NCBI GenBank assembly: GCA_030770545.1
Contig: CM061091.1
Location: 4,222,501 to 4,286,500, forward strand
Source: Macropodus opercularis
Lineage: Eukaryota; Chordata; Actinopteri; Anabantiformes; Osphronemidae
DNA length: 64,000 bases
Direction: 5' to 3'
A program made the translations under genes and the position numbers. The notes under the pieces were generated by a model. The model made no database searches, had not been told where the DNA came from, and saw nothing but the letters and a program-made list of their open reading frames with translations. Every line of letters begins with the position of its first letter. The stretch's first letter is position 1. Positions 20,501 through 34,518 of this stretch are shown here, one piece after another.

Positions 20501-23500
20501 TGACAGCTACTGAAACTGCCAGCAGAAGGAACTCATACATGAATTAGCCCAGTACACTTACCGTGTGCCAAGGATTCACGTCTACTCTGGAGCTGCTGCA
20601 AAACTCCAGATTGTGAAAGATCGCGTCTCGTCTCTTGGCAGATACAAAAAAACGTTACTCTGAAAACAAACCCAATTTAGAGTATTGATGGAAAGAAGTG
20701 CAAACTCTTAGGGCTCATTTAACTCTGTCAAACATAATGTAAATTCCACTGTTAACATGTTTGCTGACTTGCATTCTTCATATACTGTGTTACACATGGA
20801 GCCTATGGGAAAAAAATTGATTTTAAACACACTATCTCTCACCTGTATTTTAACAGTCAGTCTTTGCCTTGACACAGCCTGTCTGGCCCCAACAGCACGC
20901 GGGACAGAATGAAGCACTGCACTAGCGCCCTATCTTGATTTAGATATGATTTGATTGTGTCCTGTATCACTCGTTTTGACTGTTTTAGAGCTCTAGATCT
21001 TGCTTTTCTTCAAACGTGGATCAATACGTTTGGAATGAGTCTGGAGGGAGGAGCGATGCTGTTGCTGTCACTCTGAACACTTCCCAATTTTCTGTGTCGA
21101 GCACCAGCTCACATCCGTACACTAGCCCTTTGGAGCACTGACAGCTGGCAGCGAGAGGCCAGGCTAAGTTAGAAGGCAAGAGGGAGGGAGGCGAGTAGGG
21201 GAAGTCAACAACCAAACATCACACCAAGATCCTTTAACCTGGACCATCTCCAATCATTGTATCGATCAAATTAGAAACTTATCAAGCGTGTGGCGACAAA
21301 CATTATCTGTGCAATTTGCTTCGAAGGAACAGAATTAAGGCTTAAATTAGACAGGACAGCAGATCAGGCCTATTCCAAATCGCAGGAGGAGGGACTAAAA
21401 CACGAGAGCAGATTCCAGACTCTTAAATGTGCTGTCAGTGTTTGTCTTTTAAATGAGCAGAGGGTCTCCCTGTGAGACATGTGCTCCCTCTTCATCCTGT
21501 CCTAAGAACAGCCATGCCTATCCAAACCTTAGTCCAGCCATTCAACAACTCTTCCCTTGAAACAGCATTTGCAAACCTGGCTAATGTCTGAGCTCACTAC
21601 CCTCCAATTATCCACTGCGCCGTATTAGACATGGTATTTCACCTTTCCTTCTAATCACACTGTAATCACCAGCCTCTATACATTAGCAGCAACCAAGTGA
21701 AAAATCACCAGGATAATCACTTGGACCAAATGAGGGGGAGATGGTCCCCTGCATGCACATAGATGACAGAAGGAAGATTAGGGAGAATTATGTTTGTGCC
21801 TTCTCCCTGGCAAGGCTGCTGACAGCTGACCTGGCACCACTAATACTCCCAAATTTACCCAAAGAGGCAATGGGCGGATGTGGGGAAAAAACTGTCCACA
21901 TTATCACGTTGCAAGAGAATCAATAGCAACAAAAAGAGGATGGTAAAATACATGAAGACCCGTTTCCTTTTTCTTTTTCCTTTACTTACAGTGCTGAAGC
22001 AATAGAATTGGGTTGGTGTAGAAACAGCTGCTGTTGTGTTACTGTGCTCCTTGCAGCACGTAATTGAATCTCAACAGAAGCCACGATTTTTTTCACAATG
22101 CAACTTGCTTCACACTTTCTTTTCTTGCTCGACTCCCTGCTGGGACACCTGCTAAGCGCAGCATTGTTCAACAGTGGAATAAAAAAAATAAAAAAACACA
22201 TTTGTGAAGCACAGTTGTTCAGATTAAAAAATGATGCCCATCAAAGTAACTGATTTTCACAGTAAAAGTCCCCTTCAGATATGAAGTAAAGCCCTCTCTG
22301 CCCTCAATCAGGTGTTCAGAGGAGATGCAGGACGCTTCACGAATTAATGTGAAGCAGGTCAAAACAAAGCCAGGTTGTGCAAACTGTCTGTATTCACGAT
22401 TCATGCAAAGCTGAACTAAGCAATGGGAAATCTAACATCCCACATGCAAAGAAAGTTCCAGCGCTTATCTTGGCCTCCGTTTTGTGTGCGTTCTGCAAGT
22501 GAGCCACTGTCAGGCCGAACATGAACATTGCATGTCTGCTCCATTGATCTTCCCTGTATTACACCAAACGCTGTACTGGTTCCCACTGCTAATGGCAGGT
22601 GGAGTCCCCAGTGAGCCAAAACCCAGCCTAGCCTAGTATCCTGCTGTCTGCTTGGCTACCAGTGTTCATGTAGCATCTCTGCCATGCCAAGGCTAAATTA
22701 GGCGATGTGAAATCAGCACTTCCAACATTTTTAACAGGGGTGCTCTTATTACTTTTACACCCTTAGAGAATGCTACTTTGGTGGAAACGTGTTATTGTAT
22801 CCCTTCACTCGTCCCTTTTTGCCCTGCTCCACCGTGTTGACTGGTTTCTAGTCCAGTCTGTGTTTAAGAGCAACGACGCTCATCGAGCTGTGGCCAAACT
22901 ATTATTTGCAACGTGTACGTGAAAACAATTAGCAGGTATCAACTTGTTTGCAACATTCAGCTCCCTCAAAACACACACTCTGCGGTGTAATACACACAAG
23001 TGTAGCAAGGTCTTTTTTTTAATAGGCTTTTAGACAACTTGCATCACCGCTACTGATGTATATACTAATTTTGGCCTTTTATCGTTAAAGGAGAAATGTG
23101 TGCGTGGGTGTATATACATAGCGAACCCATTTTCTCAGTTGCCGCTACACCAGTGCTCACAAGGTCAGCCCTCGAGAGGGGGATATATCCTGAGAGAGGC
23201 CCGGCAAGTGGCGGGGCCGAGCAGAGAACTGTTAGAGCATGTCTACGAATCTCCAGCCCCCTGGGTGCATAACACTCACCCTAAAATAGCAGTGATTGTC
23301 AAGGAAAGGAAGTGAAATGTAATTGACTGAAAGTAGAGAGATAATTAAAGGAACTTGTCGGACAGGAGGGAAGAAATTAATGCCTCTCATTTAATAGCTG
23401 CTTTGGGAGAGCGCTTTTCCGTCATCTCACTCTAGTGCAGAAAGGGTTTTGCTGTGGAAATAGGATTTGGTATGGAAAGAGGTGGAGGTGGAAATAGGCA

Positions 23501-23748
23501 CTGGGTGGTGGGGGTGCTGTGTGCTAAACTGAAACTCCACAAAATCACTCCCGATACTCAGGGCATCAGGCGCTATGATGTCATGATTAGTGGAGAGGTT
23601 CAGAGCCTTGCCTTACCCCTAATCCTGAGGGAGGTCGAGCAGAATCACGAATACAAGGTTAGTGGCAGCTGCGAGATCATACCCCAACGCAGGGAGTGTG
23701 CTGAGTCAGCAGAAAGGCTGATGAACCACCTAAATCATGTTTTAGATT

Positions 23749-23780
23749 TACAGTGTCTAGAAAAAAAAGAAAGTTCACCT
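23749..23780 (+). mobile_element. Possible Tc1/mariner-like terminal repeat remnant
   Basis: TACAGTGTCTAGAAAAAAAA followed by GAAAGTTCACC resembles the terminal TA-CAGTG...AAAGTATTCACCC ends of fish Tc1/mariner elements, including the TA target dinucleotide. No matching inverted end was found within a few hundred bases, so this is at best a solo or degraded end. Confidence 0.25.
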
Positions 23781-26020
23781 AATAATACGCAGTGAATAAT
23801 GTTTAACGGTTGGTGAAAACAACGATTTTTTTTTAAACATCTGTTATGTAAATAGCCTATATAAAAATAGCAAAACTGAAGAACGTTGTACAGCAGTTTG
23901 TGTTGAGAAACCCAACTCTGTGGGACAATGATGTCACTATAAAATGTATCCACAGCAGTGCAGGGATCTAGCAGAGTTTAGTCCTTTTTAAGCCCCTTAT
24001 GTTTGGGCTGTGAACATGCATCCGACAACCCTCAGCGCCGGACCAAGGCTTAAAGTATTTGACTTAGTGTCAAACCTAAGCCACAGCCCCGAAGTGATCC
24101 GTTAATTAAGATTCTGTGTACACCTACATGTCATGATTTTTCTGACAGAAGAAAGATCGCCTGTGCAGTAATTGGATTAGTCCAATTGGGGCTGATGAAC
24201 AGATATGACAGTGACAGTAGAGTTCATCCATCTGCATGCTTAACATTTGACAGGGGGGGGCACGAGCCACCACCACACTGTTTCAGACTCGATGGAGGGG
24301 AAAGTTTGGGCTTTGCAACATTTAAACAAGTTTTCCAAAGTGAAACACTGGGTTGCAGTTTGTTGAATCACACATTCAGTCCTGTGTGTTGAAGCCGCAT
24401 ACATGGTTAGGCCAAGACGGGAGGAAAGGTACAAACCACACAGCAATTACAGTAAAACCCAGCAGAAGCCCCTGCCTGCTTGACCCAATCTGCCACTGCT
24501 CTCCTGACACCACAGCTGCGTTACTCCTGTACATACAATATAGCTTATTTTTCAATTCTGTTCAACCTTCTTTATAGGCCGTACAATAGATCATGTTCAA
24601 ACATTTAACAAAAAAAAAAATGAAAGAATAGTTAATATATTTCAGTGAAACTAAGAAGGAACCTATGAAATAATTTATCAAAACAGAAGATAAAATGATT
24701 TTATTTCTTGTATAGTGAAGCACTGATGTTCAAAAATGGGATTTTATACTCATGTGGGTAAATGGTTCTTTATTTTCCTCATTTTCCTCTTGTTATTGTA
24801 ACTGAAGCTGGGATAGACCCTTTGTTTGTGAAGTTTATTCAGATATGCTTTGATCATTTTTCTTGTTTCCTTTAGTTTTATTTACTTATTTTCTTATTTC
24901 TCTGGCTGCACAATCCCTGTGTGAGGTCCCTCGTGGACGGGCAAGTTCAAAAAAGTTTTTGTGACTGAAAGCTCTTAAATCCATACAGGAATTAACAAAC
25001 TGCACTGTAAACGAATGATTGATGGTACTGGATTTTGTGGATTTTGAAATCTCCAATTGCACAACTGAGTTTAAATCAATCAGCATTGCATGTTTAGGAA
25101 GAATGTCATCTGAGGTCATTTGTTATTTTGAACAAAAGAAAAAAATGACAAAAAATATCAAACTTTGCAGCCAGATTGATTTTGACACTTTAAGACATAG
25201 GTGGATTCCTGTAACATGTTCTTTACATAATTGTATCTTTGTTTATTTATCTTTTGAAAACTTGATGTAATCTCTCTAAATTTCAGTGTTTCCATTTCTA
25301 CTCACAGGAAATGTCCACAGTATTTTATTATTTAATGTGACTTCATTCACTCAAGACATTGTACCAACACTAGATAGAGCCACACAGATTAGCTCTAGTC
25401 AGGTTGATTTGTTAATGTGAGGAGAGAATCCTGCCTTAAACCCAGCCTGTTCTCTCTGACAGTACTACCTGTGAATAGTGGTCAGACACACTGTACCGTG
25501 GGGGATGCCAAATGGTCAAAAATCTGCAAAGACAGACACTTTCGCCTCCAGTCCATTCCGACACAAATAGGGATGTGCTCATCCACTTCCATTTCCATGG
25601 GTTATAAGGACCAAAAGGTGAACCAACTCAGCTAACTGAGCAGTTTGCCCCAATCAAGCATTCAATGAGGGCCTTCAAAGAATCCGCATTTAGTTATAGG
25701 AAATTTTGTAACATGGATCTTTGTCTCATGAATCATTACATTCCCAGCTTCACTATCTAATTTCATTCTCTTCATTTGTTTTCATACAAAATTACTTTAA
25801 CATAATATATTTAGGTATTTATCTCCACACTGACTGGAATAATCATTTCTTTTATTATTTGACATGAACAAATCTGAGTTACTGTTTTCTTTTTATTTGA
25901 AACAGAGATGTAATTTGAATTAGTGTTGGCTCGGGTCTGTTTTTCTGATTCGGGGTGATATCTCCCATAGTGCTCCTGAACTCTGTAGTTCTCTAGTTCA
26001 TTATATTCTGCTTAGACTAA

Positions 26021-26026
26021 AATAAA
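26021..26026 (+). terminator. AATAAA polyadenylation signal candidate with GT-rich downstream element
   Basis: AATAAAGCACAGTCC is followed about 25 nt later by TCTGCTTTGTCCTTTTT. The signal has good canonical form and could be the distal end of the celf6 transcript, giving a very long brain-type 3'UTR. Transcript support is lacking. Confidence 0.3.
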
Positions 26027-28536
26027 GCACAGTCCTGTAGAAGAGTGAGTCTGCTTTGTCCTTTTTACCTATTCTTGTAGTGTTGAAATGAAATCATTTT
26101 TAAAGGTTTAGATCTTGCGATGCATGACCCCAGATTTGTGAATGTGTGAACTATTCAGTGTCCTCTTGTCACTTGAACTGTGGAAAGAATGCATTTAGGA
26201 CATGTCATTGTATTAATTGAGCTAACAGTGCTAACCACATCCGAATACCAAATTAGATGAGACGGTTAGTAGGAAATCGTTTAAAAAGGGCGAATAATGC
26301 ATAATAAATGCACGGAAGATTGGAAGCGGGGGGAGAATAAATTGTGAATTGATTAAAGGGAAATGGATATTCAGCTCAGGTCTTGTGAAGCTGTTACAGT
26401 GCAAACAAAATCAGGTGCAACGAGCACCGTTTGTTATTGTTTGCGAATAAGAAGCAGGAGTAGTATCGATTAATCAGAGGTTTTCCTCATGCTGGAATTC
26501 ACTGACGATATTAATAAGGAGGGCAGGTCACATTGAAGCCTTTGGCCAGTGTCCTTTTTATGGCCCATTGCAGTGGGAGGGAATAACCACACAGAACAGT
26601 GCTCCACCACTAACCCCCTGAGCACAGTGGGAGTGATCTTTTCTTTTTTTTTTGCACAAATCAACAAGGTTCAACAATTCCCAGATGCCACTGCTGTCCG
26701 TCACAACAGAAGGAAAACATCAAAACTCCCTGACAGTAATTGTCCCCCAAACAGAGAATGACACCCCAGGGAGCATCAATGGTCAAACCATCCCAAGACA
26801 CCTAGCATCACTTCTTGTTTATGGGCCTCTCTGCTGCATCTGTGCCGAAGCATCAGCGTGGAAACAGATTTATGGCTGCTAAATTTGCAGGTGATAAAAA
26901 GGAAAAGAGTGGCAGGTTGGGGCACTAACTCTCGGCCATTCACACGTTGCCTCCTCTGCACAGTCTCTGGAGACCTTCTCTCATTGTGCGGCAGACACTC
27001 CATGATTCCACATGACAAACTGGATTGTTCCTCGAGTGAGTCCTGCTGAATTATTTTGGTCCTTTCGATTGCATCTCCTACCCCTGAGACTTTTCTCTAC
27101 TGTTGCCTTTGAGCCATAAGCCTCGACAGCCACTATTGTCGATACTCAATCTGTTCAGTAACCCCTAAAGCTGATGAAATGTGCTAACAGGGGTTTGTTT
27201 GTTTGTCTCCAGGAGGGGGGCCAAGGGAAAGAAAATGGAACAACAAGACTCTTTTGACAGTTCCATTTTTTCCAATGTTTTGGAGTGAGGGATAATCATG
27301 AAGTATGGATTGGATAGGGGAAAGTTATTACATTTTGTTGTCTTTATCCTTGTTTGAGTTGTAGAAAAAAGGTCAGATTGTTCCAAACATGGTTCTTTGC
27401 AGTTCTTGGGTTTATCCTCAATTCTGACTCCCCTACTCACAGTGTTGGTGAGAAGAAAAAAAAAAGATGTTTTCACCTCTCTGTCTCCATATAAATCTTC
27501 AGTGTAAATTGGCAAAACACACCCTCCTCCTGTCAAAACTGAAGGGATTTGTATAGGTATTTAGCTTAACGGCGATGCTGATTGGGATGAGGTGACCCTA
27601 TAAAGCTTAAATATTATAGGTGACAACGCAGACACGCATGCAATAAAAAAAGATGAGAAGCCTCCATCTTTTTAAAATCAGCCTCAAATGTCTTCAGGAT
27701 TTTAGTAGTACATCATTCACATCAACAAACCTTGTGTAAAAAGCAGTGTTTGCAAAAAGTGTGCAGCGTCTTCAAATTTCTCTCGTGAATGGTGATTAAA
27801 AACAATAATTTAATGTGCTTATGATAAACTAAGACATTTTTATCATGTCTTCCAGATTCTTTTGCAGCTGACATGAATATATAATTGACAGAAATATGCT
27901 CCAGACCATTACTTACCTAAGCTTTTAAATTCATGTCGTGTGCCTCATTATACCAAGGGATGGCTTGTCTGTAGGTGATGTGAATAATGGCCTTTCAACT
28001 TCTTAACTATGTCTTACACAAATATTTACCATATTGACTTATCACTTGTCACTTACCATGCATTACGTATTTGACTTTTATCATCCATTAATCTATCAGT
28101 GCATCCATTAGAGACATGAAAGCATTTGGGAGCCACTGCACAGTCCAACGAGCCTATTAGCATGTTCTTTAATGGAAAACACGTTGCAATACTACACATA
28201 GGATGCACCGCGCTGTCAACTGTTTAAGTAGCAGATGCGTGTTGGTGCTTCCTTTCCTGCATTTACGTTAGAAATGTCTTTGTGCATCTACAAGTCCCCA
28301 AAGGAGGCTTTGAATGGCTATGACAAAGGGTGGCAAATTTCGATTCCATCCCTCTTGACATGCAGATTCCTAAATAACAAAAGATTATAACTAAATGAAA
28401 GTGTGAAAAAGGCCTGGGTAAGCAAAGCTGCACAATCCCTTTGATCCTATTATGCATTACAAAAGCTTAATCAATATCTAATCAAGGAGAATACAGCATG
28501 CCATGTCTTACAGAGCTCTTTGTTGTCAGAGGTGAG

Positions 28537-28550
28537 GTTGCCATGGTGAC
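28537..28550 (+). promoter_or_regulatory. RFX X-box-like motif
   Basis: GTTGCCATGGTGAC is an imperfect inverted repeat with a 2-nt centre that closely matches the bipartite X-box bound by RFX factors, which drive ciliary and neuronal genes. It is only a motif match; chance occurrence is possible in 64 kb. Confidence 0.35.
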
Positions 28551-31500
28551 TGGACAGGTGTGGAGAGCTTAGGCTGCAGTGGTATTGATGAAAATTAAGA
28601 AGCATTGATGAGACTTGAAGACGCTGGGATTGAAAAGGGAGATAATTAAAGAGAGGGATGCAGTGAGAGACGTGTGGGAGGAAGGAACAAAAGAGATTTG
28701 GGCCGGAGATAGAGGAGGTGATGCAGACAGGTGTAGCTCTGTGTCTATACTGGAGAGTAGAAATCTGCTAAGATTTCCACCTGCTGTCATCTCAAAGTCT
28801 GAGCAAGAGTTGTGTTCATGTAGAAACATAAGACACACATGTAAGTGAAGGTGCATTTGTATGACTTAAAAACCAGACAGGAAAAGGTTTTCACACCTGA
28901 CATAATTCCAAGTTCCAAAAATATTGCTCACGGGAAACAAAAAAGACAAGGTGACAGACCTTAAGCTTAGCTAAACAAAACATAGACAAGTTCCTTATCC
29001 CCAATATGCCTCACAATTAAATGAAATATTAGAAAATGGTGGGTATGATTGACCAAGAACATGTAAGTGCATTATGTACATTTGAAAAGTAATTTCATTT
29101 CAAACTAGTCTGTAATAACTCAATTTAATGCTGCAGACCTTATTCCTATTAAAAACCCTGGCCTTTCCAGTAAGTAATATTTCACAAGGTTAACACGGTT
29201 GCTCTGAATGTACGTAACTTTACCAGCTGCATTTATTCCATTAATACAAAATGAAATGAGAACATGTCGGGAGCATGCACAGGCCTCATCCTGATCGCTT
29301 TCTCTCTCATTTCGAGGTGGTAAAACTGTACCAAGGGAAGATAAAGTGGGTGAGAATGAGTGTGTTAAAAAAAAAAAAAAAAAAGACCACAACATCTGAG
29401 TCATGCCGACCTGGGCAAAGCGTAGATGATGTCACTGCTGTGCACAGACTGTGCTCCAGAGATATACTTGTAGGAGGACGCGTCTGCAGTCTGCGAGCTG
29501 CTCAACCCATGACTCGCCAGCGACAGGAGTCCAGAAAAGTTCTGTCCATTCTGGCCGTTAGCCCTGCCCAGCACCACAGAGCGCTGTCTGTCAACACCTG
29601 ATTAACACCAGCGATAATAAGTCATTAAAGTTCCCCTTCAATCAATGACTCCAATCGAGTAATCAAGGTAGAAACTGAATGAACCCAAACCAGACTGGAG
29701 CCCGGTGGGAGCAAAGAGACTTTAATTAGTATTGAAGAGAGTCTGGCTTTCAGTTATACTATTGTGGGGGAAAATACGCACAAAACAGATCTGGTGATTG
29801 CAATAAATCACTTTTAGGGCATAACTCTGCATCATTTTAATAAATCAAGAGCTGATGTGGGGGCTTGTTTGTCACCTGTCAGAGGTGTTTAAGCTCCGAC
29901 GAGTTTAAGCTCGTCTTAAAATGGTTTATTTAATCCCCAGCAGCCTCGTGCTGTCCAGAGCTGTGCAGCACACACATCCTGTTCTCCACCCCCTTGTTTC
30001 TGTGATGTATTAGCTTTGGCCTTTGTTTAAATCTCTCCTGGTACTTGGCGGGTCAGCAATGTTTAACCTGCCACCTTTCAGCTGGGAGATTTCATCCATT
30101 CTCATAAATCACACTGAAGTGTCATTATTTTCTGATTACTGTCTTAATCACACAAATACACAATTATTGCTGCTCATGAGCCATGGAGAATGTGTGAGGG
30201 TGCCCGTGCTCGCACATGTACATGACCATTTGAGCCGACTGACAGCTGAGCCGAGCTGAAGTGAAAAGCACGAAGGCCCAGTGACAGACAGAACAGAGGG
30301 ATCATCAAAAACGACTCCAGTGCTCCCTACTGCGGCCTCGCAGCTTCCTCCAGTCAAGCTGCTCGTTTGTTTGTTGTGTCAGTGTGGACGCGCCGTCTTT
30401 TAGAATCGATGCACTTTTCAGCTGCTATTACTGGAAGGCAAACGTGATGAGTACAAAAGTACAAAAAAGTTTAGCTGCTAAGAGAAAGGTGAGGAAACAG
30501 CACTGACTTTTCTTATCTTTTCAAATCGATAATATTTTCTCTGACCCTCAGTATCTATTTATTTTTGTCTAATTCATCAAGTCAGATTCAAACTCCTGCT
30601 TTGCAATTCCGTCACTTTCCAAAGAGAAGAGGCGTATCCACATGTGCATCTCTCCCACTAATTCATCTGTGGTTTGTTCCTGTAGGAACTAGCGCACACG
30701 ATGCCAGGGTGGTTGATAAAAGACATATCACTGCAGGGAAGTGTGCCTAATTCTGCTCTCAGAGTAGCTCTCGTAAAGAGACATTGTGGCTAGCCTACTA
30801 ATAGAGCTGTGAGGGGAGAATGATGCAACTCGGAGGCAATGCTTTAATTTGCCCTTGGTTTCGCACACGCATCTAGGAACAGCCACGCCGTTCCAAAGCT
30901 GATTGGCCCGTTTACCTTTAGACATGGGCCAACCACTATCCTCCGAGGTATGAGGTAGCTGGATTTAGCAAGTGCTCAGTTTTGTTTTTCTGTGGTTCTC
31001 CTCGGCCTGGGTAGGTCAAACGTGGTAGATGCAATAACACTGTCTGTAGGTGCAATGAAGGTGTTTTTCCACTTTACAAGCCTTAGTGCACAGATTTCTT
31101 TTAAATGTTTAAAGTTCCTGTTTATCAAAAGATGTTTGCAGTTCAGTCCACTGGGTCCAGAATGCTATTTGTATCTTAGCAACCTGTGCAGCAACAGAGG
31201 AAGATCAGAGAAGCTACTTATTAACCTGTTTCTATGACTACGGCGGTAGGCAATAACTCAGAAGATGCTTTAACCCTTTCTCTCTAGACTGCCACCCCCG
31301 ATCAACAGACAGACGGATAATGTAATGTTGTTGGAACGAGGATTCAAAGCCTGTATCTGATTTAGTGACTTTTCTTTTCAACCAATTGTGTGTCTCTGCG
31401 TGTGTGTATTTCAGTGGCACATCCACAGCAGAATACGCTTGCTCGACAAACCAAAAAAGTCCTAACCTGTTCACCATCTCAACGAAAAGAGGGGGAAAAG

Positions 31501-31749
31501 AACAAAGACGTTCCTGCTCGTGTCAGGAATACTTTATTGCATACGCGTAGTCATAGCACATTTGATACAAAGTCTCACAAGCCCAATCAATCTGATGTAC
31601 CCATGTGAAAGGGTGCAGATGTTTCCGTACCTCCAAACAGGGACACTGAGCGGTGACAAATGCTCTGCACACGCAGGCTGGAGTGTGAGTGTGAACTGAT
31701 TTGAATTGATGTTATTCCAGGAGAAATCAATGCATTTTTTTAACAGCTG

Positions 31750-31870
31750 CAATTACGCCCCTCACGTCAATTCATCAAGAGATTTGCATGAGGTAATTGT
31801 TGGCGCCACGTCTACTGATGCATTTTTATTACGTTTCAATTAGGAATTGAATCCAATTAAGGAAGTCATT
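31750..31870. promoter_or_regulatory. Motif-dense block resembling a conserved noncoding enhancer
   Basis: This block contains an octamer/POU site ATTTGCAT (31782-31789) close to GGTAATTG, TTGGCGCCA, CAATTAGGAATTG and CCAATTAA. Such packing of POU and homeodomain sites is typical of developmental enhancers. No conservation data were available. Confidence 0.3.
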
Positions 31871-32847
31871 CCAATCAACCAACGGGGATCTCTCCTCAAA
31901 GCAAAGCCTACAGTACGAAGAGGCTGCCGAGCTGAAGGACAGATACGGAACCAGAGGTCCATCTATTGTTTAATTCAAAGCTATTTGCATTACTCTCCAT
32001 TTGCATTTTACGCACTAACAGAGAGGAATAAACCTGTCTCCTGCCACACTTTAGTTTAACCATGCTTATTTTTCCATGAGAAAGGACAAATCATAAACTA
32101 ATAGGCTCTTAATTAATTTCCCTTTTTTATGTTTTTCCTTTTGTTTGGATTTTGTTTGGGTGCATTAGGACATTAAAGCAATCACAGAAGGCAGCCAGCA
32201 ATTTAGATTTAAAATTCATTAGCTTTTATTAATAACAAATTGTAGAACATTTTAACTACTTCTTACAAGCTGTTTGTTATGTGTATTGAATTACTTAAGT
32301 CCTCAAAGAAATTTCGGCAAAACAGAAAAACGAGGGTGCAGATAACAAATGTATCCAGTTTTGACTAAATTAGATTTGGTTTGCGAACACTATGTGAGCC
32401 CACATTTTAGGCTTCAATCTGTCCAGCACTGACGGTGGTGATGCTTTCATTGTGATCGATCGTTTATGAACTTTTTCAGTTGTAGACTAAAACAAGGTGA
32501 AAAGCTTGGTCTCTTATTAAGTCCATACTTGCTTCTACAACACAATGTCAGTGAGGTACAGAACAGTAACCCAGCCTGAGAGGAAAGCTTGCAACGGTGT
32601 TACACTTATGAGCATTAACGTCCTAATGACACTGTCAGGGGTGATGGGCATGGCAGAGATTCAAAGGGAGCTGAGAGTGTGTTTCTCTTAATACAGCATC
32701 ATGTTCATATCTTTTTTTTTTTTTTTTACTGCTGAAAACTTGTCCAGAGGTACACAGAAGGGTGGTGGCAGATGTTTGGGCTTTTCACAACCACTGCGTC
32801 TTTGATGTGAGAGTTCAGCATACAAAGAGATCTGTGTGCACGGTGCT

Positions 32848-32862
32848 ACTGCCCCCTGGGGG
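32848..32862 (-). promoter_or_regulatory. Strong CTCF-like motif, minus orientation
   Basis: ACTGCCCCCTGGGGG matches the reverse complement of the CTCF core (CCASNAGGGGGCAGT) at nearly every position. CTCF anchors chromatin loops and insulates promoters. It is located between celf6 and rpp25. Confidence 0.5.
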
Positions 32863-33706
32863 AGAGGTTAGGAATAATTGGAGCTGGGAGCGGCAGATGG
32901 CTCCTGCAGCAAAGACGACTTCCTGTCTACCAACAAGGAAACTCGTGAGGAGTAAGTACTCCCAAGGGTTTCTATCATCACCGCGCTAATCGGATCAGCC
33001 TCAGAAAAAAATGACAGCTTGAGTAACTCAGGTGGTTATATGGCCATGAGCGCTAATAAACAGAGAGTCACTGTATGGAGACTACATACAAAACTAAAAT
33101 GCCTAGAAATTAGATGTTTATACCAAATACGGTGCAGCTATGCCTTGTTTGTGTCAGCTACAGTAACTTGGTGACTGTAGCCACATACTGAGTTTCCTTC
33201 TTATTATAATTTTGTTCACTATTTCCCTCAGGAAAAAACTGGATTTAGTCATTGAAGTCATCAGAACAGTCGTTTTTAGCATGATTGCAGGCTTTTCAAG
33301 GAGTCAAAGTAGAGTCCCCATTTTCCTCTCTTTTCTACTACCACTGTCTTTCAAATGCAGCACAAATACACACATAGACTCACACGTCTGAGACATATAC
33401 ACACAAACACGCACAGGCAAACTAAAATATAGCAGCACCAAATGGAGCTGTGCAGATTGCCCACTTAGACTGGTACGTTTTCCTTTTGTGTTTACTTTCA
33501 ATTCTTTGCTCTTATTTTCGGTCCTCCTTCTGTGCCCTCTATTTGCACCTGCGCTCGTTCATCCTGTGTGTGTGCCTATTTCCTGTCCTTATTGTCCTGT
33601 CTCTTGTCATGCTTTCACCCCACCCTCATCTCTCTGCCATCATCAAGGACCCGGTGGCCTCCTACGTAGCACCAGTGGAGAGAAGGGCCTGTATCTCGGC
33701 AACGCA

Positions 33707-33758
33707 CCTAGCAACCACTCTTCGTAACTATGGATTATAACCTGTTGCCAAGGGAGAC
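33707..33758 (+). promoter_or_regulatory. Cluster of RFX-like half sites
   Basis: CCTAGCAAC (33707-33715), GTAACTATGG (33724-33733) and GTTGCCAAGGGAGAC (33744-33758) lie within 52 bp and each resembles an RFX half or full site. This is inference from motif matching only. Confidence 0.25.
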
Positions 33759-34518
33759 AGAGATGGAGGATTGATTTTTTTTAGGGATGAAATTCAAAGC
33801 GAATTAGCGGCATGAATAAACATTGAAAAAGACAGGACACACTAACATTTATAAACGGTGACTGTTCGTTTCTCTCAATACAGTTTAGCAATGATTAAAC
33901 CAGAGGTTTTAGTAATATAATTTTTTACTGTGGAACCTTTTTATGATATATATATATATAGTTTTTAATATTTTACATTATGTAGACATTATGTAGCTAA
34001 AGTTGTTGTTTATTTGGTTTATTTGCTGCATTGTTAGAATCAAAAAAGGGCTGATAAAAGATTAATATTTCATTCCTATGTTGTTATTGGTGCGATGTCA
34101 TTTAAACACACACACACACTTCAGTTCTAACTGTTTGTATTAGAAAGAGAAAGATATAGGTTTGTTTGGAAAAGAGGACGGACACACAGACACACACACA
34201 CACGACACGGTCCCTTCTCTTTCTTCATTTTGCTGCTTCTCACCCATTCTCTCTATCGCCCACTCTCTGATGAGTGCTTTTACATGGCCACACAAACTTA
34301 TCATTAAACTAACCCACTATTTTCCATCACCTCTGAGCTAAATTACCACACTCTGCCTGGCATCCTGTGGACCAGCTTGTGGATATGAAAGCCCACAATT
34401 CCCCTGCTATCACCTCTCTGGGCTCTCACAAGCGCACTAATGATAGCCTGCCACCGGAGAGTTGGTGGAATGGAGCCGTAATGTCCTTGGAAAGTGCAGG
34501 CTGCTGAGCATGCTGTGG

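Larger units (their letters stand above)
20501..26045. other. AT-rich noncoding stretch; possibly distal celf6 3'UTR or intergenic
   Basis: No coding exon is recognised on either strand. A Tc1/mariner-like terminus lies at 23749-23780. Sequence from about 24600 to 26045 resembles the end of a long vertebrate 3'UTR, with AATAAA at 26021 followed by a T/GT-rich downstream element. Confidence 0.5.

Noticed and set aside
33450..33740. Open frame ending near the RFX-like cluster
   Set aside because: It briefly looked exon-like after the ATCATCAAG/GACCC context, but has no family similarity and no compatible exon nearby.
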